From positions 1 through 11,415 of the forward strand of contig CAZYZQ010000079.1 in NCBI GenBank assembly GCA_964652075.1: a stretch of DNA of 11,415 nucleotides. Direction: 5' to 3'. Below are positions 1 to 5,645 of this stretch, piece after piece. The translations under genes were made by a program, and so were the position numbers. The notes under the pieces are model-generated. The model ran no database searches and had not been told where the DNA came from. It saw only the letters and a program-made list of their open reading frames with translations. This DNA comes from CAZYZQ01 sp964652075. Lineage in GTDB: Bacteria; Bacillota; Clostridia; Oscillospirales; Oscillospiraceae. The number at the start of each line of letters is the position of its first letter. Position 1 is the stretch's first letter.

Positions 1-1508
1 AGCAGGTTGATGCCGACAAGCACGTCAAATTTTGCCATACGGAGGTCGCGGATGATCTCCATGCGCTCCATCGCCCCAATATCGGAGTGCATATAACGCA
101 CGCGCACGCCGTTTTCCGTCAGATATTTGGTCAGATCCTCCGCCATTTTCTTCGTCAGCGTGGTGACCAGCGTCCGCTCGCCCTTTTCGGTCGTGGCGTT
201 GATCTCGCCGATCAGATCGTCGATCTGTCCCTCGATCGGGCGGACGAGCACCTCGGGGTCCAGAAGACCCGTCGGCCGGATGAGCTGTTCGGCCGTGTTG
301 GCCGAACGCTCCCGCTCGTAGTCGCCGGGCGTGGCCGAGACATAGACGGCCTGATGGATGCGGCTGGTAAACTCGTCAAACGTGAGCGGCCGGTTGTCAA
401 ACGCCGACGGCAGGCGGAAGCCGTAGTCGACCAGGCTCTGCTTGCGCGAGTGGTCGCCGTTGTACATTGCGCGCACCTGCGGCAGCGTGACGTGGCTCTC
501 ATCGACAAACAGCAGAAAATCCTCTGGAAAATAGTCGATCAGCGTAGTCGGCGGCGTGCCGGGCGCGCGGCCGGCGATCACGCGCGAGTAGTTTTCGATG
601 CCGGTGCAAAAGCCGATCTCCTGCATCATTTCTAGATCGTACTGCGTGCGCTGGCGGATGCGCTGCGCCTCGAGCAGCTTATCGTGTTCTTCAAAAAATT
701 TGACCCGCTGCCACATCTCGTCCTCAATGTCGCGCATGGCGCGCGCCATCTTCTCTTTTGACGCCACATAGTGCGACGCCGGATAGATCGCCACATGGTT
801 CAGTACCCGCTCCGGCATGCCGGTGACGGCGTTGATCTCGGAAATGCGGTCGATCTCGTCGCCGAAAAACTCCACGCGGACGGCTCTGCCGGTCCAGTAG
901 GCGGGGTAGATCTCCAGCGTATCGCCGCGCACGCGGTAGGTATTTCGGGTGAAATTCATGTCGTTGCGCTCATAACGGATCTCGGTCAGCTTGCGCATCA
1001 GCTCATCGCGCTCGCGCTGCTGGCCGGTGCGAAGCGAAATGACCATGTTTTTATAGTCGATGGGGTCGCCCAGACCGTAGATGCACGAGACCGACGCGAC
1101 TACGATCACATCCCGCCGCTCGGAAAGCGCGGACGTGGCGCTGTGGCGCAGGCGCTCGATCTCGTCGTTGACGGCGGAGTCCTTCTCAATATAGGTGTCG
1201 GTGTGGGCGATATACGCCTCGGGCTGGTAGTAGTCGTAGTAGGACACAAAGTATTCGACGGCGTTTTCCGGGAAGAACTCGCGAAACTCCGAGCACAGCT
1301 GCGCGGCGAGCGTCTTGTTGTGCGCGAGCACGAGCGTCGGCCGGTTCACGCGCGCGATGACGTTGGCCATCGTAAAGGTCTTGCCAGAGCCGGTGACGCC
1401 CTGCAGCACCTGCTCCTCCAGCCCCATCTGCACGCCGCGCACCAGCGCGTCAATCGCCTCCGGCTGGTCGCCGGTCGGCTTGTAGTCGGATACGAGCTTA
1501 AAATCCAT
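1..1508 (-). CDS. uvrB: Excinuclease ABC subunit B (UvrB), N-terminal 502 residues, truncated by the window edge
   Basis: UvrB is the damage-verifying, helicase-like subunit of nucleotide excision repair; it is loaded by UvrA and then recruits UvrC. The frame opens with MDFKLVSDYKPTGDQPEAI. It shows Walker A GVTGSGKT (residues 37-44), the damage-probing beta-hairpin VEYFVSYYDYYQPEAY (84-99) with its Tyr cluster, and the helicase motif FVDESHVTLPQ with Asp336-Glu337. Later motifs are SATPGDYE, TTLTKKMAEDL and, at the very edge, VGINLL, the start of motif V. About 150 residues (rest of the helicase C-lobe and the UVR domain that binds UvrA/UvrC) lie outside the window. The ATG at 1508 is supported by GGGAGG at 1522-1517, 8 nt upstream, and by a promoter just behind it. 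Identification is near certain from the motifs alone. The long plus-strand frames over this gene are antisense shadows. Confidence 0.97.
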   Translation of the reverse strand, partial: MDFKLVSDYKPTGDQPEAIDALVRGVQMGLEEQVLQGVTGSGKTFTMANVIARVNRPTLVLAHNKTLAAQLCSEFREFFPENAVEYFVSYYDYYQPEAYIAHTDTYIEKDSAVNDEIERLRHSATSALSERRDVIVVASVSCIYGLGDPIDYKNMVISLRTGQQRERDELMRKLTEIRYERNDMNFTRNTYRVRGDTLEIYPAYWTGRAVRVEFFGDEIDRISEINAVTGMPERVLNHVAIYPASHYVASKEKMARAMRDIEDEMWQRVKFFEEHDKLLEAQRIRQRTQYDLEMMQEIGFCTGIENYSRVIAGRAPGTPPTTLIDYFPEDFLLFVDESHVTLPQVRAMYNGDHSRKQSLVDYGFRLPSAFDNRPLTFDEFTSRIHQAVYVSATPGDYERERSANTAEQLIRPTGLLDPEVLVRPIEGQIDDLIGEINATTEKGERTLVTTLTKKMAEDLTKYLTENGVRVRYMHSDIGAMERMEIIRDLRMAKFDVLVGINL

Positions 1509-1538
1509 GGCAGCTACCTCCCGCAAATGTTCGTACTC

Positions 1539-1567
1539 AGTATAGCAGAAACGCAGCGCAATGGCAA
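1539..1567 (-). promoter_or_regulatory. uvrB promoter
   Basis: On the minus strand the -35 TTGCCA (1567-1562) is separated by 17 bp from the -10 TATACT (1544-1539). The start codon is about 30 nt further on, with GGGAGG between. No good LexA box (CGAAC-N4-GTTCG) overlaps it; only one half site, CGAAC at 1533-1529, is present. Confidence 0.7.
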
Positions 1568-1596
1568 GTGGGGGCGCGCTGCGGCCGTGTGGGTCG

Positions 1597-1626
1597 TTGA
1601 CTTGCGGGGGCGGGGCGTGGTATACT
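1597..1626 (+). promoter_or_regulatory. Cysteine desulfurase promoter with extended -10
   Basis: The -35 TTGACT (1597-1602), an 18-bp spacer and the -10 TATACT (1621-1626) form the promoter. TGG immediately upstream of the -10 makes an extended -10 element. It runs back to back with the uvrB promoter, 30 bp apart, so both genes are fired from one 164-bp intergenic region. Confidence 0.7.
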
Positions 1627-1672
1627 TGCTTGCGGAATACTGTGTGGATTTTCAGACGGGAGATGCTTTTTC

Positions 1673-2806
1673 ATGCCACTGGTTTATCTCGACAACGCCG
1701 CAACGACGCGCCCCTGTGAGGCAGCGGCGGCGGCCGTTGCGGATGCGCTTACCACCTGCTGGGGCAACCCCAGCTCCATCCATGATCTCGGCCTTGCGGC
1801 GATGCACCGCGTCAAGGCCGCGCGCGCGTCGGTCGCGCGGGCGCTCGGCGCGGAGCCGGAGCGCGTCTTCTTCACCTCCGGCGGCACCGAGGCCGACAAC
1901 TGGGCGATCTTTTCCGCCGCCCAGCGCCTCGGCAAACAGGGCCGCCACATTGTCACGACGGCCATCGAGCACCACGCGGTGCTCAATCCGTTCCACAAGC
2001 TCGCGCAGCAGGGCTTTGAGGTGAGCTATCTGCCGCCCGACGAGCAGGGGCGCATCACGGCCGCCGAGCTGGAGGCCGTCCTGCGGCCGGACACGATCCT
2101 TGTGTCCGTCATGCTGGTCAACAACGAGGTCGGCACGATCCTGCCCGTGCAGGAGATGGCGCGCGTTGTGCGCCGCCGCTCGCCGAAGGCGCTGCTGCAC
2201 TGCGACGCGGTACAGGGCTTCCTCAAGGTGCCGTTCTCGGCGCGGACGCTGGGGGCGGACATGATCTCCGTCTCGGCGCACAAGATCCACGGGCCGAAGG
2301 GCGTCGGCGCGCTCTACATCCGGCCGGGCCTGCCGCTGCCGCCGCTGCTTCTCGGCGGCGGACAGGAGTCGGGGATGCGCTCCGGCACGGAGCCAGTGCC
2401 GCTGATCTGCGGCTTCGGCGCGGCGTGTGAGGCGGTGCGCCCGACGTGGCGCGAGGACGCCGCGCGCATGGCCGCGCTGCGTGACCAGGCCCGCGAGAAG
2501 CTCTCGGGGATCCCGGGCATCCAGTTTCTGGGCGCGGCGGAGGCGCCGCAGATCCTCTGCGTCAGCCTGCCCGGCGTGCGCTCGCAGGGGCTTATCAACT
2601 GCCTGCAATCGGAGGACGTGTACGTCAGCGCGGGCAGCGCGTGCAGCCGCGGCCACCGCAGCCACGTGCTCGAGGTGATGGGCCTGCCGCCCGAGGTGAT
2701 CGACGGCTCCGCGCGCGTCTCGCTCAGCCGCGAGACGTCGGAGTCCGACATCGACGCGCTTGCCGCCGCCATGGCGCGCGCAGCGCAGAAGCTGCGGCCC
2801 GCATGA
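1673..2806 (+). CDS. Cysteine desulfurase, NifS/IscS family (PLP-dependent)
   Basis: This 377-residue enzyme converts L-cysteine to alanine and passes the sulfur as a persulfide to acceptors for Fe-S clusters, tRNA thiolation or cofactors. It acts in the cytosol. The family signature YLDNAATT is at 5-12 and TSGGTEADN at 68-76. The cofactor-stacking His is at 100 (IEHHAVL), NNEVGT at 150-155, and Asp178/Gln181 (HCDAVQ) contact the PLP pyridine. The Schiff-base lysine is Lys204 in SAHKIHGPKG and the persulfide cysteine is Cys324 in SAGSACSRG. Arg348 (GSARVSLSR) is the probable substrate-carboxylate ligand. All catalytic residues are present and the length is normal. The ATG at 1673 follows GGGAG (1658-1662) with 10 nt spacing. 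No IscU, IscR or ThiI gene is adjacent in the window, so the acceptor cannot be told from context. A NifS-like group I enzyme is a better fit than SufS, because the active-site segment is the SxGSACS type. Confidence 0.93.
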   Translation: MPLVYLDNAATTRPCEAAAAAVADALTTCWGNPSSIHDLGLAAMHRVKAARASVARALGAEPERVFFTSGGTEADNWAIFSAAQRLGKQGRHIVTTAIEHHAVLNPFHKLAQQGFEVSYLPPDEQGRITAAELEAVLRPDTILVSVMLVNNEVGTILPVQEMARVVRRRSPKALLHCDAVQGFLKVPFSARTLGADMISVSAHKIHGPKGVGALYIRPGLPLPPLLLGGGQESGMRSGTEPVPLICGFGAACEAVRPTWREDAARMAALRDQAREKLSGIPGIQFLGAAEAPQILCVSLPGVRSQGLINCLQSEDVYVSAGSACSRGHRSHVLEVMGLPPEVIDGSARVSLSRETSESDIDALAAAMARAAQKLRPA

Positions 2807-2922
2807 AGTCTGTACTGCACCCACGATAGAACGCCCCCGCTAAGCTCCCCCAGTGGGGGGGAGCTGCCCCAGTGCGCACACTGGGGCTGAGAGGGGATGC
2901 AGTCAAAAGTCTGTACAGCACC
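2806..2922. repeat. 16-bp direct repeat bracketing the first double-hairpin unit
   Basis: AAGTCTGTACTGCACC (2806-2821) recurs as AAGTCTGTACAGCACC (2907-2922) with one mismatch, 101 bp apart. The first copy begins on the last base of the desulfurase stop codon. The block between them holds the GC-rich double hairpin, so the pair looks like a duplication created when that unit was inserted or tandemly duplicated. Confidence 0.6.
2838..2900 (-). repeat. GC-rich double-hairpin intergenic repeat, copy 1
   Basis: There are two adjacent perfect hairpins. AGCTCCCCC (2843-2851) pairs with GGGGGAGCT (2857-2865), and GCCCCAGTG (2866-2874) pairs with CACTGGGGC (2879-2887) across a CGCA loop. TGAGAGGGG-TGCA follows. 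The same plan, in reverse order on the other strand, recurs at 2988-3046, so this is a repeat family and not a single terminator. Lying just after the desulfurase stop, it may also end transcription, although there is no T tract. Confidence 0.75.
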
Positions 2923-2990
2923 GAAATCTATGCGGAAAAGACTCGAGCAGGCTGTTGCAAACACCCGGCCTTTGTACAACCCTTCGGTGC
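2918..2990. repeat. 8-bp inverted repeat at the inner ends of the two double-hairpin units
   Basis: GCACCGAA (2918-2925) and TTCGGTGC (2983-2990) are exact reverse complements. Beyond them, TGAGAGGGG-TGCA on the left mirrors TGCAGCCCCTCTCA on the right. The whole block from 2838 to 3046 is therefore one large imperfect inverted repeat with a core of about 57 bp that holds no gene. Confidence 0.65.
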
Positions 2991-3046
2991 AGCCCCTCTC
3001 AGTCAGCGCTTTTAGCGCTGCCAGCTCCCCCGTAGGGGGAGCCAAG
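2988..3046 (+). repeat. GC-rich double-hairpin intergenic repeat, copy 2 (inverted)
   Basis: TGCAGCCCCTCTCA leads into the hairpin CAGCGCT (3004-3010)/AGCGCTG (3014-3020). Next comes GCTCCCCC (3024-3031)/GGGGGAGC (3035-3042) with a GTA loop, then CAAG. It is the reverse complement in layout of copy 1. The outer GCTCCCCC stem and the CCCCTCTCA strip are conserved, while the middle hairpin differs in sequence but is still a hairpin. Confidence 0.75.
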
Positions 3047-3210
3047 AACGGGGGTTGTTCTGTGGGAGGCTTGTGCAGAATTTCTGCTGCATTCCCGGGC
3101 GGACACGCAGGTCTGCCCCTACGGCGTCGCTGGCGGACTTCCCACTATACCCTCGTACGATCTTGCCGGAAATGGGCGCGCTTTTGCACTGTATTTCGTG
3201 AAAACGACGA
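3047..3210. other. Remainder of the gene-free region 2807-3280
   Basis: No convincing protein or RNA gene is visible. Apart from the repeat copy at 3096-3122 there is only a small palindrome, GCAGAATTTCTGC (3075-3087). Open frames here run through repeats and lack a ribosome binding site and family resemblance. Confidence 0.6.
3096..3122 (-). repeat. Diverged single arm of the 27-bp GTAGGGGC...GCCCG palindromic repeat
   Basis: Read on the minus strand, this 27-mer matches the arms of the element at 10318-10426 at 23 of 27 positions. It keeps the hairpin GGGCGGAC (3097-3104)/GTCTGCCC (3111-3118). One stem pair is changed from C:G to G:C on both sides and the next is a G:T wobble, so the fold is preserved while the sequence drifts. 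Confidence 0.7.
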
Positions 3211-3240
3211 TTGACTTTGTACGGCGGACACGGGTATAAT
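3211..3240 (+). promoter_or_regulatory. serA promoter
   Basis: The -35 TTGACT (3211-3216), an 18-bp spacer and a consensus -10 TATAAT (3235-3240) make this one of the strongest-looking promoters in the window. A perfect 10-bp palindrome, TCAAATTTGA (3251-3260), lies just downstream at the expected transcript start and could be a small operator. Confidence 0.75.
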
Positions 3241-3280
3241 ATAGTCACTTTCAAATTTGAGCTTCCGGGAGGTTTTTCCG

Positions 3281-4438
3281 ATGTATTCCATCAAAACCCT
3301 GAACAAGATTTCGAAGGTCGGGCTTGCGCAGCTCGATCCGGCAAAATACTCCATCTCCGACAGCGCCGAGGCGCCGGAGGGGATCCTCGTCCGCTCGGCG
3401 GACATGAACAGCATGGAGATGCCCGCGTCGCTGCTCGCCATCGCGCGCGCCGGCGCCGGTACGAACAATATCCCCTGCGACGAGTGCGCAAAGCAGGGCA
3501 TCGTCGTCTTCAACACACCGGGCGCGAACGCCAACGCCGTCAAGGAGCTGGTCATCTGCGCGCTGCTGCTGGCCTCGCGCGACGTTGCGGGCGGCATCGC
3601 CTGGGCGTCCCAGCTCTCCGAGGAGAACGGCGACGTGGCCAAGCAGGCCGAGAAGGGCAAGAGTCAGTTCGTCGGCCCCGAGATCATGGGCAAGACGCTC
3701 GGCGTCATCGGCCTCGGCGCGATCGGCGTGCTGGTCGCGAACGCCGCCGTGGCGCTCGGCATGAACGTCGTCGGCTGCGACCCGTACCTGTCCGTCCAGA
3801 ACGCGCTGCACCTCAGCCGCGCCGTCGAGGTCGTCGACCAGAAGACGGTGCTCGCGCGCGCCGACTATATCACGATCCACTCCCCGCTGCTGCCGGACAC
3901 GAAGAATATGATCAACTCCGGCTCCATCGACCAGATGAAGGACGGCGTGCGCATCGTGAACCTCGCCCGCGGCGGCCTCGTCTGCACGCCCGATCTGCTG
4001 GCCGCGCTGGATTCCGGCAAGGTCGCGCGCTACGTCACGGACTTCATCGACAAGGATCTTCTGCACCACAAGAACGTCGTCGCGCTGCCGCACCTCGGCG
4101 CGTCCACGCCCGAGAGCGAGGACAACTGCGCCGTCATGGCTGCGCAGGAGATCGCCGACTATCTGGAGCACGGCAACATCAAGAACTCCGTCAACCTGCC
4201 CGCGACGTGGCTGGAGACGACCCCCGGCGCGACGCGCCTGTGCGTGATCCACAAGAACGTGCCGAACGTCATCTCGTCGATCACGAACGCGCTGTCCGCC
4301 TCGAACGTCGAGAACATGGTCAACCGCTCGAAGGGCGAGATCGCCTACACGATGCTCGACGTCTCCGACCACATCCCGGTCGACACGCTCGAGAGAATCA
4401 CCGCGATGCCCGACGTCATCCGTGTGCGCGTCATCTGA
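3281..4438 (+). CDS. serA: D-3-phosphoglycerate dehydrogenase, short form with C-terminal ACT domain
   Basis: This enzyme oxidises 3-phosphoglycerate to 3-phosphohydroxypyruvate with NAD, the first step of serine synthesis. The 385-residue protein has the split substrate domain (1-97 and about 290-312) and a Rossmann domain with GLGAIG (144-149) and the adenine-ribose Asp167 (GCDPY). Substrate/catalytic Arg230 lies in NLARGG, and His271 in PHLGAST is the catalytic base. An ACT domain from about 318 to the end is the likely serine-sensing module. The catalytic acid segment is short: counting from Arg230 as in E. coli SerA gives Asp259 where a Glu is usual. The ATG at 3281 is preferred because GGGAGG (3267-3272) sits 8 nt before it; an in-frame TTG at 3257 has no such site. 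The gene is monocistronic, between its own promoter and terminator, and serC is not in the window. A related 2-hydroxyacid dehydrogenase is possible but less likely given the ACT domain. Confidence 0.88.
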   Translation: MYSIKTLNKISKVGLAQLDPAKYSISDSAEAPEGILVRSADMNSMEMPASLLAIARAGAGTNNIPCDECAKQGIVVFNTPGANANAVKELVICALLLASRDVAGGIAWASQLSEENGDVAKQAEKGKSQFVGPEIMGKTLGVIGLGAIGVLVANAAVALGMNVVGCDPYLSVQNALHLSRAVEVVDQKTVLARADYITIHSPLLPDTKNMINSGSIDQMKDGVRIVNLARGGLVCTPDLLAALDSGKVARYVTDFIDKDLLHHKNVVALPHLGASTPESEDNCAVMAAQEIADYLEHGNIKNSVNLPATWLETTPGATRLCVIHKNVPNVISSITNALSASNVENMVNRSKGEIAYTMLDVSDHIPVDTLERITAMPDVIRVRVI

Positions 4439-4448
4439 AAAAACTGTC

Positions 4449-4484
4449 CCGTGCGGGCCGAGGATCGGCCCGCGCGGTTTTTTT
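4449..4484 (+). terminator. Rho-independent terminator of serA
   Basis: CGTGCGGGCCGA (4450-4461) pairs with TCGGCCCGCGCG (4465-4476) across a GGA loop. A further C:G pair extends the stem, and seven T follow (4478-4484). It starts 11 nt after the serA stop codon. Confidence 0.92.
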
Positions 4485-4507
4485 CACCAAATCTTAGCAT
4501 GAAAGTT

Positions 4508-4526
4508 TGGAGTATTTGACACTCCA
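4508..4526. promoter_or_regulatory. Palindrome over the -35 of the zinc-ribbon flavoprotein gene
   Basis: TGGAGT (4508-4513) and ACTCCA (4521-4526) are exact inverted repeats with a 7-bp spacer that contains most of the -35 hexamer. The position suits a repressor operator. No matching regulator gene is adjacent. Confidence 0.4.
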
Positions 4527-4551
4527 CTTCCCACAGGAACTATGGTAAAAT
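4516..4551 (+). promoter_or_regulatory. Promoter of the zinc-ribbon flavoprotein gene
   Basis: A consensus -35 TTGACA (4516-4521) lies 19 bp before TATGGT (4541-4546). Overlapping it is TGG-TAAAAT (4543-4551), an extended -10 that could act without a well-spaced -35. Which -10 is used cannot be settled by eye. Confidence 0.5.
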
Positions 4552-4590
4552 AAGTTACCAAAAGCGATATTTGATTTGGGAGGATTTATC

Positions 4591-5550
4591 ATGGCAAAGA
4601 AACTGGTTGCGTTCACCGCCGGACGCCGCGGCGGCAATACTGAGATCTATGTGAAAACGGCGCTGCTCGCCGCCTCGCAGATGGGCATCGAGTGCGAGCT
4701 GATCCGCCTGCACGAGTGCGACCTGCGCCCCTGCAAGGACTGCACGCGCGGCCCCTGCTACGTCAAAGGCCCCGGCGCCTGCATCCACAAGGACGACGGC
4801 CCGTGGCTGGCCGAGAAGTTTTTGGAGAGCGACGGCTACATCCTCGGCGCGCCGGTCTGGTCGCTCTCGCCGTGCGGCGTCGTGACCGACTTCCGCGACC
4901 GCGTCTTCGGGCCGAAGATGGATCTGGCCGGCTGGGAGATGAACGGCGGCTGCCCCGACTGGGCGAACGGGCAGAAGAAGCAGCGCCCGGGCGGCCTGAT
5001 TTCCGTCGGCGGCGCGCTGACCGAGCACTGGACGAGCCTCGGCCTTGCCACGCTCTACACGACGACCTTCTCCGCACAGACGAACGTCGTCGATCACATG
5101 AACGTCTATCAGGTCGCAGACCCCGGCGAGGCGCTGATGCGCCGCGACTACATGCTTCGCGCCAAGTACCTCGGCCAGAACGTCGGCCACGCCATCCTGA
5201 ACCCGCAGATCGACTGGATGAAGAAGTATCTCGGGCCGGACGAGGGCGAGGCCTGCCCCGGCTGCCATATGAGCCTTGTCGTCGCGAAGCCGGGCCGGAA
5301 GTACGTCGAGTGCGCCGTCTGCGGCCGCAAGGGCTACGTCTCGCTCGATGAGAACGGCGGCATCCGCTACACCTGGCCGGACGATCCGCAGGACCGCCTG
5401 ACCATGATGGGCAAGTACGACCACATGCGCGAGATCGCCCGCCACACCGAGGAGCGCTACGAGCCGCACGTCGAGGAGATCCAGGAGGAATGGAAGTACT
5501 ACAAGCAGCTCGAGGACTTCACCGTCACCGCCCCGTCGCGCAGGAAATAA
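4591..5550 (+). CDS. Flavodoxin-fold NAD(P)H/FMN oxidoreductase with N-terminal Cys cluster and C-terminal zinc ribbon
   Basis: The first 165 residues or so fit the NADPH-dependent FMN reductase/iron-sulfur flavoprotein family. The FMN-phosphate loop is TAGRRGGNTE (9-18), and GYILGAPVWSLSPCGVVTDFRDR (82-104) is the usual second flavin loop and helix. Cysteines 48, 51, 56 and 64 (C-x2-C-x4-C-x7-C) lie where iron-sulfur flavoproteins carry a [4Fe-4S] cluster; the spacing is close to but looser than the classical C-x2-C-x2-C-x4-7-C. After a linker, CPGC (222-225) and CAVCG (241-245) form a treble-clef or zinc-ribbon pair, and a charged helix follows (about 273-308). At 319 residues it is much longer than a plain FMN reductase (180-200). 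The ATG at 4591 follows GGGAGG (4578-4583) by 7 nt; an in-frame TTG at 4576 precedes that site and is rejected. The substrate is unknown; quinone, nitro-compound or other electron-acceptor reduction is inference. Confidence 0.8.
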   Translation: MAKKLVAFTAGRRGGNTEIYVKTALLAASQMGIECELIRLHECDLRPCKDCTRGPCYVKGPGACIHKDDGPWLAEKFLESDGYILGAPVWSLSPCGVVTDFRDRVFGPKMDLAGWEMNGGCPDWANGQKKQRPGGLISVGGALTEHWTSLGLATLYTTTFSAQTNVVDHMNVYQVADPGEALMRRDYMLRAKYLGQNVGHAILNPQIDWMKKYLGPDEGEACPGCHMSLVVAKPGRKYVECAVCGRKGYVSLDENGGIRYTWPDDPQDRLTMMGKYDHMREIARHTEERYEPHVEEIQEEWKYYKQLEDFTVTAPSRRK

Positions 5551-5553
5551 GAG

Positions 5554-5591
5554 AACACAACAGCCGCCTCAGAAGAGGCGGCTGTTGTGTT
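5554..5591. terminator. Bidirectional hairpin terminator between convergent genes
   Basis: A perfect 17-bp stem, AACACAACAGCCGCCTC (5554-5570)/GAGGCGGCTGTTGTGTT (5575-5591), has an AGAA loop. It starts 3 nt after the flavoprotein stop and lies 54 nt beyond the exporter stop on the other strand. There is no long T tract on the plus side; the minus side has a T-rich tail (CTCTTATTTCC). Confidence 0.8.
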
Positions 5592-5645
5592 GCACGGGGC
5601 CGTTCTATTGGAAGATGGTGCAAAATTTGCTGCGCACCCCATCCC

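Noticed and set aside
1516..1536. LexA/SOS box at uvrB
   Set aside because: Only one half, CGAAC, is present; the partner half matches at two of five positions.
771..2024. Long plus-strand open frame across uvrB and into the desulfurase
   Set aside because: It is antisense to uvrB, rich in Arg/His/Val/Asp low-complexity sequence typical of GC-rich shadow frames, and has no ribosome site or recognisable domain.
2806..3122. CRISPR array
   Set aside because: The repeats are few, inverted, of unequal length and without regular spacers, and there are no cas genes.
2897..3214. Possible small protein in the spacer after the desulfurase
   Set aside because: The frame runs through two repeat families and has no SD or domain; it is better explained as repeats.
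3257..3280. In-frame TTG start for serA, 24 nt upstream
   Set aside because: The consensus GGGAGG lies after it, correctly spaced for the ATG at 3281.
3251..4372. 373-codon minus-strand open frame opposite serA
   Set aside because: Its composition is that of a shadow frame, and serA on the plus strand has all catalytic and ACT motifs.
4439..4590. Riboswitch or T-box leader before the zinc-ribbon flavoprotein
   Set aside because: Only about 40 nt separate the predicted transcript start from the ATG, and no conserved leader structure is seen.
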